Positions 7,198-15,774 of a stretch of 36,107 bases of DNA are shown here, in pieces; position 1 is the first letter of the stretch; each line of letters starts with the position of its first letter. Made by a program: the position numbers and the translations under genes. Below the pieces are notes generated by a model. It saw only the letters and a program-made list of their open reading frames with translations, searched no databases and had not been told where the DNA came from. The DNA is taken from positions 1-36,107 of the forward strand of contig JAFYSK010000062.1 of NCBI GenBank assembly GCA_017559385.1, given 5' to 3'. The stretch comes from Paludibacteraceae bacterium (GTDB lineage Bacteria; Bacteroidota; Bacteroidia; Bacteroidales; Paludibacteraceae).

Positions 7198-9882
7198 ATG
7201 AATTCGTATCTACAGAGTCTAGCTCAAGTGTTTGCCCAAGAGGTGGGCTCAGACTTATCTAAGTACATATTTGTTTTCCCAAACCACCGTGCTGGCTTGT
7301 TTTTTCGGAAGTATCTCTGTAAAGCCTTAACACAACCTATTTTTGCTCCTAAGGTCATTACTATCAATGAGTGTTTTGCATCGTTTACAGACCTGCGCGT
7401 AGCTGATCAATTAACATTACTACTGCGATTGTACAAGCTCTATGCGCAGTGTAGGACAAATGCAGAGCCATTAGAGCAGTTCTTACATTGGGGCAAGATG
7501 ATGCTATCAGATTTCTCCGAGATAGATAATCATCTTGTGAAAGATGTCAAGTCGCTATATGCTTTGGTAGAAGATATGCGCGATATTGATGTTCATTTCG
7601 CCTCGTTGTCGCCCAAGCAAATAGACGCCATTAAAAGTTTTTGGAAAGAGTTTCACCAATCATCTACCAATAACGGTGGTGGAGTAATGCACGAGCAGTT
7701 TATACGCACATGGCAATTGCTCTATCCACTATACACTAGGTTACAGGAGAGTTTATTGTCAGATCAATTAGCATACGAAGGGTTATTACACCGACAAGTC
7801 ATTGAGCATTGGGATGAGATAAAGGAAGATCAGTTGGGAGTTCAATACGTCTTTATCGGATTTAATGCTATGACCGAGTCGGAACGACAACTAATGCTGA
7901 AGCTACAGCAGATGGATCGAGCCGATTTCTATTTTGATTACAGCGACCAGATTCTACAAGACCCCCATAATTCTGCATCACGATTTATGCAGGATAATCA
8001 ATTGCTCTTCCGTTCGCGTTATCAAGTACCTAGTCAAGGCACGGGCTTAGCGCTACAAGACAAGCAAATCAGTTTGATCACAGTATCGTCATCCGTTAGC
8101 CAAACCCACCAGGTACACGAAGTACTATCGCAAATCAAAGATACTATTTCGGATTGGACTCGCACTGCCGTAGTACTGCCTAACGAAGAGCTACTCATTC
8201 CCCTACTACACACCATACCTAGTGAAATAGAAAAGGTGAATGTAACGATGGGTTATCCGCTGCGTGCAACTTCCTCGTACAAACTATTAGCATATCCTGA
8301 GCAACCTCTACCAGAACATTACGAAGAGTTTATTGATAATATTCGCCAAGAGCTTCACCAAAATCGCAATAACAACAATAGTGAAAGTATCTATCAGATG
8401 CTTAAGATTGTAGATCGAGTAGAACAAGCTATTTGTAACCATCCGGATATTACATTCTCGGTTGAAGCGGTACAACAGTTACTCAAGATGCTCACATTGG
8501 AGCTAACTATTCCCTACACAGGTGAACCGCTTGAGGGTTTACAGATTATGGGTGTATTGGAGACTCGCGCACTAGAGTTTGACAACATTATCATCACGGA
8601 CTTTAACGATGACCTGTATCCTGGTCATACACGCAATAATAGTTTTATTCCATACACACTGCGTCGTGGATTTAATTTACCTACCATTGAGCGACAAGAT
8701 GCCATCTTTGCCTACAACTTCTACCGAATGCTTTCGCATGCTAAGAAGATTTGGTTTATAGCCAACACCCATGCAGATGATCAGCATTCGGGCGAATTAT
8801 CACGCTATTACTACCAATTATTGTGGCAATATCAAATACCAATAGAGCATATTATCATCAGTGATAAGCTACAGTCTAACACATATGACAGACTACCTAT
8901 AGCCAAGACAGAAAAGATATTGGATAGCCTAAGTGAGTTCTATGCCAGTTCATCGCGAAAGCGCCATCTGTCGGCCACTGCATTAGGTGAATACCTACGA
9001 TGCCAAAAATCATTTTACTATAAATACATCGAAAACATACACGATAAAGATGTAGATGAGAGTGTATCTATCAGCAATATGACTTTTGGTGAGGTGTATC
9101 ACGAAATTATGCAGCATCTTTACACGCCTTACGAAGGCAAACTTGTACATGAGAATGATATAACGACACTGAAGCAGGATGTTTACAACGATCAATATTG
9201 GGCGCAGCTAAAACCACTAGAAAAGCTATTAGGAGATGAATTGGCTGAAAAAGTCATTCGAAATTGCGTATATACCACCTTGGAACATGATCTAACATTA
9301 GTTCCATTTGAGTATTACAAATCAGAGTTAGGAACATCTCGCACGCTACACATACCTAGTTTGCAACAAGACTTGTCATTTTTTGGCAAGATAGATCGCG
9401 TGGATGTCAAGAGTAACCATATGCGTGTGATTGATTACAAGACAGGTAGTGCGACATTAGATTTTACATCTATGCGCGAAATATTTGGCCGCAGCAAGAA
9501 TACAGAAGACACGGAAGTAGTCATGCGAAATGAGGGTAACAGATATATCTTGCAGACCCTACTCTATTGTTGGCTATTGGAAGAAGATAAACGCGCAAGA
9601 GCGTTACAAGAGAAACATGCTCACTCGCTAAGCATGGCCCCTGGAATCTATTCTGTGCGCCAGTTGCATGATGAGAGCAAACCCACCTATCTACATCGAA
9701 AAGAGGAAGAGATACTTTACACTGCGGATATTGCACAGGAGTTTGTAGGTGAACTAACAGAACTGATTGAAGAGATTTATAATCCAGATATACCATTTTA
9801 TCCCACTCAAGATAATAGAAAATGCGATGGGTGCTATCTATCAGAGATCTGCCTATTACCACAAAAAAAAGAAGATGCTTAA
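7198..9882 (+). CDS. AddB-like PD-(D/E)XK nuclease with Fe-S cluster cysteines
   Basis: An 894-residue protein resembling the AddB subunit of AddAB recombination nucleases, in the shorter form common in Bacteroidota. The N-terminal part has the UvrD-like fold sequence YIFVFPNHRAGLFFRKYL but no Walker A GxxGxGKT, so it is a non-motor helicase-like region. The C-terminal nuclease (about 595-894) shows H635 in GEVYHEIM, D733 in GKIDRVD, and D746-Y-K748 in VIDYKTG, the catalytic set of this superfamily. C602 (YLRCQKSF) with C876, C879 and C885 (CDGCYLSEIC) matches the AddB/RecB-family 4Fe-4S pattern. A role in double-strand break processing is inferred from the family. No addA gene is present in the window. 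It is the last gene of the uvrA unit; its stop codon lies inside a terminator loop. Confidence 0.85.
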   Translation: MNSYLQSLAQVFAQEVGSDLSKYIFVFPNHRAGLFFRKYLCKALTQPIFAPKVITINECFASFTDLRVADQLTLLLRLYKLYAQCRTNAEPLEQFLHWGKMMLSDFSEIDNHLVKDVKSLYALVEDMRDIDVHFASLSPKQIDAIKSFWKEFHQSSTNNGGGVMHEQFIRTWQLLYPLYTRLQESLLSDQLAYEGLLHRQVIEHWDEIKEDQLGVQYVFIGFNAMTESERQLMLKLQQMDRADFYFDYSDQILQDPHNSASRFMQDNQLLFRSRYQVPSQGTGLALQDKQISLITVSSSVSQTHQVHEVLSQIKDTISDWTRTAVVLPNEELLIPLLHTIPSEIEKVNVTMGYPLRATSSYKLLAYPEQPLPEHYEEFIDNIRQELHQNRNNNNSESIYQMLKIVDRVEQAICNHPDITFSVEAVQQLLKMLTLELTIPYTGEPLEGLQIMGVLETRALEFDNIIITDFNDDLYPGHTRNNSFIPYTLRRGFNLPTIERQDAIFAYNFYRMLSHAKKIWFIANTHADDQHSGELSRYYYQLLWQYQIPIEHIIISDKLQSNTYDRLPIAKTEKILDSLSEFYASSSRKRHLSATALGEYLRCQKSFYYKYIENIHDKDVDESVSISNMTFGEVYHEIMQHLYTPYEGKLVHENDITTLKQDVYNDQYWAQLKPLEKLLGDELAEKVIRNCVYTTLEHDLTLVPFEYYKSELGTSRTLHIPSLQQDLSFFGKIDRVDVKSNHMRVIDYKTGSATLDFTSMREIFGRSKNTEDTEVVMRNEGNRYILQTLLYCWLLEEDKRARALQEKHAHSLSMAPGIYSVRQLHDESKPTYLHRKEEEILYTADIAQEFVGELTELIEEIYNPDIPFYPTQDNRKCDGCYLSEICLLPQKKEDA

Positions 9883-9896
9883 GCCATCTTCTTTTT
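9866..9896. terminator. bidirectional terminator covering two converging stop codons
   Basis: A perfect 12-bp stem (9866-9877 with 9885-9896, core GAAGATG/CATCTTC) encloses a 7-base loop CTTAAGC. It is flanked by an A-run on the left and a T-run on the right, so it can work in both directions. The TTAA in the loop supplies the TAA stop of the nuclease gene (9880-9882) and the TAA stop of the leftward gene (9881-9879). Confidence 0.92.
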
Positions 9897-10325
9897 ATTT
9901 TTTTTGTAACAATATATTGCATATGCCGAGCAGAGCATAGCGAACAAGAGTGCCACATCCCATCCATCGCCAAGGGGCGCAGTTTCAGTAGGCGGAGCCA
10001 TCGTATTTTGTCTTCCTCGAATACGGTTAGGATCTGTGTATCCAGTAGGCTCCTCGCTAAGAACACCACCCTGGATGGATGATGCTACAGTCTTTACTGT
10101 ACCATTGGCCATATGCATAGGTGCGGTAGAATACGAACTGGAAGAAGTAGCGACGGATTTATATGTACTTGTTGAACGGAACTCAACAGAAGCAGGTGCA
10201 CTAGCCACTCCCCCAGTAGAGAAGGAATGATACATAGAGGAGGATGTGCTATATATTTGTGCATTGAGGAGCCCATATGAGATATATGGACATAGTATAA
10301 TCAATATGATGAATAATCTTTTCAA
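9879..10325 (-). CDS. small secreted protein with C-terminal membrane segment, unknown function
   Basis: I do not recognise a named family. The 148-residue product has a signal peptide (about residues 1-22, MKRLFIILIILCPYISYG...). A Ser/Thr/Ala-rich middle (about 25-90) looks disordered, and a Pro-rich stretch is followed by GDGWDVALLFAMLCSAYAIYCY (about 117-138), a single hydrophobic helix, then a basic tail KKNKKKMA. The pattern Pro-x-Gly-Asp-Gly, helix, basic tail recurs in small envelope proteins of Bacteroidales. It starts 28 bases after the stop of the large T9SS protein and is probably cotranscribed with it, so a role in the same envelope process is a reasonable guess. The stop overlaps that of the converging nuclease gene by three bases. 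Confidence 0.7.
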   Translation of the reverse strand: MKRLFIILIILCPYISYGLLNAQIYSTSSSMYHSFSTGGVASAPASVEFRSTSTYKSVATSSSSYSTAPMHMANGTVKTVASSIQGGVLSEEPTGYTDPNRIRGRQNTMAPPTETAPLGDGWDVALLFAMLCSAYAIYCYKKNKKKMA

Positions 10326-10353
10326 ATTCTTACCTTAAAAATCACTAATAATC

Positions 10354-13300
10354 TTAGTTACAAACAAACTTATATATAGTATCATTCAAACGCAACATAT
10401 ACACTCCAGTTGGCATATCCGACAAGTCTAATATACATGGTGCGTAACCTATCGCATATCTTGTCAGAGGCATTCCACTGACGGTATAAACCTCGAGTAT
10501 GCTATTAGCAGATGCGTGGGAAATATATACTTTCTCGTTATGTACCCAAAGTTGTTGCATAGGTACATCGTTGAGATTAGTGGTTACATCACCATTGCCA
10601 CCATTAGGTTGATAGTCACTCAGATCTGGATTTACCAAGATTTGGAAGCGCATATCGTTGGTTGATTTAGCCGCAGCAGCAAACTCATATGTTTCGCCAT
10701 TAGACATACCTATCAATGTATCTTGCTCTACGTCATAGAGATAGAGGTCTTCTCCAATTAAGGATGTAAAGGTCATAGTATATACATCATCGTCTCCAGC
10801 CGCAAATCCTAAATACATGCCATCAATATTATCGGTTGCGGATATCTCCATCTTACCACAAGCCTCATTGGTATAGAGATTAAGTAGTCCATCGGTCATT
10901 TGCTTAGGAGCGTCAAAACCATTGTCATAGTTGGCCGTACAAGTGGAATCTTGTATGAGGTACATACGATCCGCACCACTATTTTGGCTATTGATTTGCA
11001 AACGGATACGAAGGATAGAACTGAGATAATCCTCTTCGGCTGTACGCTTACCAGCAATACGCAAGGCTTGGTTCATCTTGTCTGATGTGCAGTTCCAAAC
11101 ATGCTTTTCGTAGTTGAGTGTTAGACTACCGCCACCAGGCTTAGCTACCATGTATACACCTTGCATAGGTGGGATGACCGTCTGGTCGTAGGTGGCATCT
11201 AGCGCACGAGCACTACCCACAGGAATGGCGTAATAACGACCTGGTTGTTCTTCTGCAGTTTGGATAGCATTTTGATCCTTATTCCACTCGTTCCAAGATC
11301 CACAGTTATACAGATAAACGATTTGATCTACATTTCCAGAGAAATCCTCGTCTCCTAATTTCTTGATATCAATAGGCGCCATATAGCTGTTTGCCCACAG
11401 GTTATCGCCCTTCATACCACCATCGGTATAGGTTAGGGTGATTGTTTGATTATCTGTAACCAGTCTTGGCGTAAAGTCAATAGATGGTTGATCTTTTTGG
11501 GTAAAGGCATAACCTGCAAAAGGTGTGAGTGAGGCATTGCTGTCCCATTGGCGTACCCATCCTTTCTCCTCTGAGCGCAGATAGAATGTTGAAGTGTTCA
11601 CCACTTGCATCTGGGTTTCATCACCAGGAGCACCAATATACTGCCATGCTGCATCTTTGTTTTCGCCGTTGTTCATATTGGCTTTGGTAGTGAAATGCAC
11701 CATCATTTTAGGCATTGTACCACCTAGTTTCTTGAAGTATTTAGATACACGCACAAAACCTGCACCTTCTACATTATTATGTACCTCAAAATTATTTTCC
11801 TTTACACCTGTAAATCCACCAGCATGGAGTGTTAGTCCGCCTTTGGGTTGGATATTCACGCTACCACCATCTTTGATGGTTACGCCATATGCGACTAGTT
11901 CACCCTCGTTGATAGTCATTGCTTGAGAGACAATGATAGGGAATCGCTTATCAGGTAGCAAACCATGAGTATTAGAACCGTTGTATGTCCAGTTAGAAGA
12001 CACAGCCATATCACCATCTTGCACGTTGAAATAGAATGGTTTAGACAGAGTAGCGGTAATGGTAACTGGGATTTTTACTTCATCGCCAGCACTGGTATAG
12101 AAGGTGATAGTCTCTGTGACATCCTGTGGGTATGGACTTTCACCAGTAAGGGTGAAGGTGTATGTACCATACAAATCGCAATCGTTATTCACCTCTTGAT
12201 TAGCAACGACTTTGAGTCCTAAATCATGATTATCGCTTACTTTCCACTGCAACAAACGCACATTGGAGTAGTCCACTGAAAATGTACGCTCAAAAGGTAC
12301 ATTTACTATTGCATCGCTTATCTCAATAGATTCTACAGAAGGACGGATATAGGTTTGCTGAGGAATAGTGACACCATTGAAGTAGATTGTTAGTGAAGCT
12401 TCAGATTGGAAGCGAACTCTCTTTGCCCCTGCTGGTACAGAACAAGAATAATTCCAATTATAATTACTACCTGAAACAACTTCTTGTCTGTGTTCTCCTA
12501 TCCAATTATCGCCCTCTGACTCTGTACTAAAAGAGATTACAAGTACGTTATTCAATGAGGCTGTTGCAGCATGCGCACCAAAGGTCATTGTTTCAGCAGG
12601 TAATCCTTTAAGATCGTATATTCTAGTCTGTTCGCTACTATTGGTGGAAAACAGATATACAAATGGTTCATCACGACCATCACCCCATATTAACAATGAG
12701 TTAGGGTCGCAGGCACCTGCGCCACTCACACGTATTTCTTTAATCTTGTAGGTAGCTTCATACATTCGTCCTTCATAGGAGCATTCATTAGCAATAGCTA
12801 CAAGATATCCATGTCCTTCTCCGAAGACACGCACGAAATGTTCGCCATCTTCCTCTATAATCTCTGCAAAAGGAGTTGGAGTAACTGTATGTAGTTGGTA
12901 AGTTATTTCACTTTCTGGATTAATAGTAGCATCCAACTCTCGTCTTTGGTCAATATATCCATTCTCATCCGTTGCGAAATTTAGATAGGATGTTTCCCAA
13001 ATGATTTCTCTTTGGCAGTAAGGGATAGTAAGTGCGACTGATAACGAGCATGATTCGTGGGTATCGTCGCCTGCGTAAGTGGCTGTAAGTGTGACAGAAC
13101 CACCACAATGAGGCATAAAACCTGCATTGCCGCAGATACTTAAAATACCCTCGTTGGAAGATGTCAAAACGATGTTTGCTCCAGAGACTCTAGTTCCAGT
13201 CTCATCTATCACATAGAATTGTCCTTCAATGCAATCTTGTACTTCGGCGTATTGGTATTCGCCAGTGTAAACAATGCTAGTGGCTAATTTTTCTTTTACT

Positions 13301-14919
13301 TCGCAAGAAACGTGTACTTCTTTTGACTGCGATTGGTCGTAGATAGTGATAACCGCGGAGTATGTACCTGGCTCATTGGCACCTTTGAATCGAACAAGAA
13401 TGTTATTCGTCGTTCCAGTATGAGCAGTAGAATTAATTTGAGTAGTTCCTACTTCGAACAAATCATTATTGGATACCAATTTGATATCATCAGAACAGGT
13501 ACTCCAACTTAGGTTAAACGTATTTTGTGAAGGTTTATTGATGCTCGTCTGTGGGAGAGTGAGTTCTGTTACCGATGGTCTTAAATATGTCTTGCGAGTG
13601 ACTTGGACGTTGCGGAAATATTTATTCAATGCATCATTCCAAATATCATTTCCTGGTTTTATTCTAATCTTTGTAATATCGTTGTCTGTAGGTAATATGA
13701 ATGTATGAGTAGTCCATGATGTAGATAAATCTCCACCATTGACTGAATTTATACTAATTTCCGTTCCATCTGCAGTGTAGCCAATAATATGTATTCTACC
13801 AGCACCTGTATCTTGTTTCTTAAGATCTACTGTTAACTCATTACCAATACCACCTAAGTCAAACAGGAAACCATCACTATTGTCATAGTAGCCTATTTTG
13901 TATTCTTCATTTTTATTTGTTTCAAAAAGCACACATCCTCCTGCGGGATTTACATTGACAGATATAGTTGTGTTCAATGCATCGAAATTGGTATCTGCTT
14001 CGCGAGTGAGTTGGAAACGCGCTGTACCGGTTTGGTAATTAGTGACAATCTTTCCGCCTACATAGTTTGCAATAGTAGGGTCTAATGCCTTAACGGTATA
14101 GTTGCTGATGGTGTTTTTTACATTATTTGCGAGATAGTATACGTCAAAAATATCCGATGGGTTATAGGATTCGTTCATCACCATATCCATTTTCTTTGCT
14201 GCTTGAGGGGTGTATTTACCCGTTACGCCACTCAATGCAATAGTGTATATGGCACCTGTACTAGCGGTTATTTTCAGTGTGGCAGAGTGATTTCCTGGCT
14301 TTGAACGTAGATAAGTAACTGTAATATTGGATGTTCCATAAGTACAAGTAGCACCTGTACTTGAGAAACTAGCCGCGAATTGGTTGTCTGTGTTATTGAG
14401 TAATTCCCAAGTAAAAGTAGCATCGCTCCATGCTATAGTAGCTATTTTTTGTGCAGAGTGCCCTACAATGTCCGTTCCTGCAAACCATGCGTTGTTTGTA
14501 AAAACTTGAGGTGCGTCAACGTAGGAAGCTTGGGTAAGTTTGACATTACTGATACTTTTTTTTACAGTTCCAGTTCCTACAAACTTTAGTGACTTGACTA
14601 TTTTACCATTAAAGTTATAACTTTGATTTTTACTGTCGTTTTTAGAAATAATTTCTTGCGTAGAATTATCTAAAAAGGTTGCCGTAACAGTGGCACCACC
14701 AGTGGGGGCAGTTCCTTCAGAATAGTTAAAAGTTAACATTCCGCTTGGTCTCGGATTAGAAATATCGAACACCTTGGGAGTAGCTTGATATGCGGGAAAC
14801 TTGTACTCCATAATGTTGTACGTACCACCATCATTCAAGATTACGCACTCCGCCCACGCAGAAGCAGTTGCCATGAAGAGGGCAAGGAGGAGAAATATAT
14901 GTCGTAAAAATTGTTTCAT
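10354..14919 (-). CDS. large secreted cell-surface protein with type IX secretion sorting domain
   Basis: A 1521-residue protein with a signal peptide (residues 1-23, ending TASAWA). The body is a series of beta-sandwich-like segments. A recurring RPSV..(I/L).(I/L)... element near residues 445 and 858 opens two Ig-like units, and each is preceded by a region resembling a jelly-roll carbohydrate-binding or anchoring domain. From about residue 1000 (FYFNVQDGDMAVSSNWTYN...) it resembles the C-terminal region of Bacteroidales adhesin-like proteins. The last 63 residues (VHNEKVYISHASANSILEVY...GVYMLRLND) are a T9SS type A sorting domain, directing export through the outer membrane and surface attachment. 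No enzyme motif is visible; adhesion or glycan binding is inferred. It is followed after 28 bases by a small membrane-anchored partner. Its promoter lies about 370 bases upstream, giving a long leader. Confidence 0.88.
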   Translation of the reverse strand: MKQFLRHIFLLLALFMATASAWAECVILNDGGTYNIMEYKFPAYQATPKVFDISNPRPSGMLTFNYSEGTAPTGGATVTATFLDNSTQEIISKNDSKNQSYNFNGKIVKSLKFVGTGTVKKSISNVKLTQASYVDAPQVFTNNAWFAGTDIVGHSAQKIATIAWSDATFTWELLNNTDNQFAASFSSTGATCTYGTSNITVTYLRSKPGNHSATLKITASTGAIYTIALSGVTGKYTPQAAKKMDMVMNESYNPSDIFDVYYLANNVKNTISNYTVKALDPTIANYVGGKIVTNYQTGTARFQLTREADTNFDALNTTISVNVNPAGGCVLFETNKNEEYKIGYYDNSDGFLFDLGGIGNELTVDLKKQDTGAGRIHIIGYTADGTEISINSVNGGDLSTSWTTHTFILPTDNDITKIRIKPGNDIWNDALNKYFRNVQVTRKTYLRPSVTELTLPQTSINKPSQNTFNLSWSTCSDDIKLVSNNDLFEVGTTQINSTAHTGTTNNILVRFKGANEPGTYSAVITIYDQSQSKEVHVSCEVKEKLATSIVYTGEYQYAEVQDCIEGQFYVIDETGTRVSGANIVLTSSNEGILSICGNAGFMPHCGGSVTLTATYAGDDTHESCSLSVALTIPYCQREIIWETSYLNFATDENGYIDQRRELDATINPESEITYQLHTVTPTPFAEIIEEDGEHFVRVFGEGHGYLVAIANECSYEGRMYEATYKIKEIRVSGAGACDPNSLLIWGDGRDEPFVYLFSTNSSEQTRIYDLKGLPAETMTFGAHAATASLNNVLVISFSTESEGDNWIGEHRQEVVSGSNYNWNYSCSVPAGAKRVRFQSEASLTIYFNGVTIPQQTYIRPSVESIEISDAIVNVPFERTFSVDYSNVRLLQWKVSDNHDLGLKVVANQEVNNDCDLYGTYTFTLTGESPYPQDVTETITFYTSAGDEVKIPVTITATLSKPFYFNVQDGDMAVSSNWTYNGSNTHGLLPDKRFPIIVSQAMTINEGELVAYGVTIKDGGSVNIQPKGGLTLHAGGFTGVKENNFEVHNNVEGAGFVRVSKYFKKLGGTMPKMMVHFTTKANMNNGENKDAAWQYIGAPGDETQMQVVNTSTFYLRSEEKGWVRQWDSNASLTPFAGYAFTQKDQPSIDFTPRLVTDNQTITLTYTDGGMKGDNLWANSYMAPIDIKKLGDEDFSGNVDQIVYLYNCGSWNEWNKDQNAIQTAEEQPGRYYAIPVGSARALDATYDQTVIPPMQGVYMVAKPGGGSLTLNYEKHVWNCTSDKMNQALRIAGKRTAEEDYLSSILRIRLQINSQNSGADRMYLIQDSTCTANYDNGFDAPKQMTDGLLNLYTNEACGKMEISATDNIDGMYLGFAAGDDDVYTMTFTSLIGEDLYLYDVEQDTLIGMSNGETYEFAAAAKSTNDMRFQILVNPDLSDYQPNGGNGDVTTNLNDVPMQQLWVHNEKVYISHASANSILEVYTVSGMPLTRYAIGYAPCILDLSDMPTGVYMLRLNDTIYKFVCN

Positions 14920-15280
14920 GTATTTTCTTTTAATTTAAATCATTCTATATCAATTATTACTACCTTGTAGAAGTAATCGTTTTTAACTCGGATTTCTTTC
15001 GCTAATCCTTCGGAGTTCTCCGCCACAAGGGCTCGATAACGCTTCGCTCTTCCTTCGGAGTTCCTTCGGGATTCCTTCGGCGAAGTTCCGATCAGGTTCC
15101 GATGAGGTTCCGATGAGGTTCCGATGAGGTTCCGATGAAAACAGGTGGCAACCTAAGGGCAAACCATGGGCAAACCAAAGGATTACAAAGTACAATTCTA
15201 GATTTAGGGCTTACAGTTATTAAGCAAAAAGTATCAATTATTAAGGGCAATACTACTTATATGCTTTCAAAAAAGCCGAA
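14920..15280 (-). promoter_or_regulatory. long 5' leader of the T9SS surface protein gene
   Basis: Between the predicted transcription start near 15282 and the ATG at 14919 there is no credible gene. The stretch holds an imperfect hairpin (ATTACT 14956-14961 with AGTAAT 14972-14977), a CCTTCGG-rich segment (about 15005-15085), the 11-bp repeat array (15085-15139) and a doubled GGGCAAACC (about 15156-15174). It may be structured RNA, but no known riboswitch was recognised. Confidence 0.45.
15085..15139. repeat. five tandem 11-bp repeats (GTTCCGATGAG)
   Basis: Units at 15085-15095 (GTTCCGATCAG), 15096-15106, 15107-15117, 15118-15128 (all GTTCCGATGAG) and 15129-15139 (GTTCCGATGAA). The array is preceded by a related CTTCGG/GTTCC-rich stretch from about 15005. 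An 11-bp period is close to one helical turn and is not a multiple of three, which argues against coding. Confidence 0.92.
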
Positions 15281-15288
15281 AATCGGTG

Positions 15289-15320
15289 CAAAATTAATAC
15301 ATTCCTACGGAATATGCAAA
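15289..15320 (-). promoter_or_regulatory. Bacteroidetes-type promoter for the T9SS surface protein operon
   Basis: On the - strand, TTTG (15320-15317) is followed by exactly 20 nt and TAATTTTG (15296-15289). The -33 element continues as TTTGCATAT, like most other promoters in this window. It is the only good match found between the surface-protein gene and the tRNA. Confidence 0.7.
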
Positions 15321-15327
15321 TTCTTTC

Positions 15328-15341
15328 GCGCGTATACGCGC
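15328..15341. promoter_or_regulatory. 14-bp perfect palindrome upstream of the T9SS operon promoter
   Basis: GCGCGTATACGCGC is a perfect palindrome in an otherwise AT-rich stretch. Its nearer edge is 7 bases upstream of the leftward -33 element, a usual place for an activator site. No regulator is identified. Confidence 0.5.
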
Positions 15342-15481
15342 ATATATAAAGGTATGATATGTTTTTCATAAAAAACGACACATTTTAACTTCAATTTGAC
15401 AAATCAATATGACAATTTTAACTGTATTTATACCCGTACATTACTCATGCTTAAATATTTTTTCACTTTTTTCACAAAATA

Positions 15482-15513
15482 TTTGGTCAATCAAAAAAAA
15501 AGCAGTACCTTTG
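15482..15513 (+). promoter_or_regulatory. Bacteroidetes-type promoter of tRNA-Leu (and probably rpsU)
   Basis: TTTG (15482-15485), exactly 20 nt, TACCTTTG (15506-15513). Transcription should start near 15520, about 25 bases before the tRNA. No other promoter match was found between the tRNA and rpsU. The stretch 15342-15481 upstream is AT-rich and shows no gene. Confidence 0.88.
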
Positions 15514-15544
15514 CAGCCGATTTCGGAATTAACGAGATCAAATG

Positions 15545-15626
15545 GCCCAGATGGCGGAATCGGTAGACGCGCTGGTCTCAAACACCAGTGGAGCAATCCG
15601 TGCCGGTTCGACCCCGGCTCTGGGTA
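15545..15626 (+). tRNA. tRNA-Leu, anticodon CAA
   Basis: An 82-base cloverleaf. The acceptor GCCCAGA pairs with TCTGGGT (first pair G-T). The D-arm contains GGTAGAC. The anticodon stem CTGGT/ACCAG holds loop CTCAAAC, giving anticodon CAA for UUG. A short variable arm (TGGAGCAATCCGT, hairpin GGA/TCC) marks a class II tRNA. The T-arm GCCGGTTCGACCCCGGC is intact. CCA is not encoded (ACTC follows), as is common in this phylum. A hairpin terminator begins 4 bases after the tRNA. Confidence 0.96.
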
Positions 15627-15629
15627 CTC

Positions 15630-15662
15630 AAGACCGCTTAACACACGTTGAGTGGTCTTTTT
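15630..15662 (+). terminator. terminator or attenuator after tRNA-Leu
   Basis: A 13-bp stem (15630-15642 with 15647-15659, two G-T pairs) has loop ACAC and ends in five T. Since rpsU has no visible promoter of its own, partial read-through here may supply rpsU mRNA. Confidence 0.85.
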
Positions 15663-15774
15663 AAAAAGAGAATAATTATTAACACATAAAAAGGTCATGC
15701 GGAAGACTTAAACATCCGCTATAACTCAGAACAGGCTAAATGCCTGGAGAGTCCAAGAAAAGGAGGTGTATGCA
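15663..15774 (+). promoter_or_regulatory. rpsU leader with two hairpins and a strong Shine-Dalgarno sequence
   Basis: Two short hairpins are visible: GCGGA 15699-15703 with TCCGC 15715-15719, and CAGGC 15732-15736 with GCCTG 15742-15746. AAAAGGAGGT (SD core AGGAGGT 15761-15767) lies 7 bases before the ATG at 15775. Other genes here lack such a site. In Bacteroidia the anti-SD of 16S rRNA is normally masked on the ribosome with the help of bS21, the product of rpsU, so a strong SD on rpsU fits autogenous control. Confidence 0.8.

Noticed and set aside
11594-11926. A 110-residue rightward open frame inside the T9SS surface protein gene, and similar frames inside lepA, ftsZ, korA and holA.
   Set aside because: They lie opposite or out of frame with well-supported genes, have low-complexity translations and no promoter.
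15085-15139. The 11-bp repeats as a CRISPR array.
   Set aside because: Units are directly abutting with no spacers and far too short; no cas genes are present.
14983-15371. Small open frames on both strands in the repeat region (70 and 78 residues).
   Set aside because: They are made mostly of repeat translation or AT-rich text, have no recognisable domain and overlap the long leader and promoter.
15545-15626. tRNA-Leu 3' end as an integration site with a nearby mobile element.
   Set aside because: No integrase, no second copy of the tRNA end and no change in gene content were found nearby; rpsU follows directly.
15409-15698. Open frames across the tRNA-Leu promoter and gene on both strands.
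   Set aside because: They overlap the tRNA cloverleaf, its promoter and its terminator; coding is implausible.
15766-15774. GTG start for rpsU giving MYA before MIIVPV.
   Set aside because: The GTG lies within the Shine-Dalgarno sequence, and bS21 begins MIIVPVKEG.
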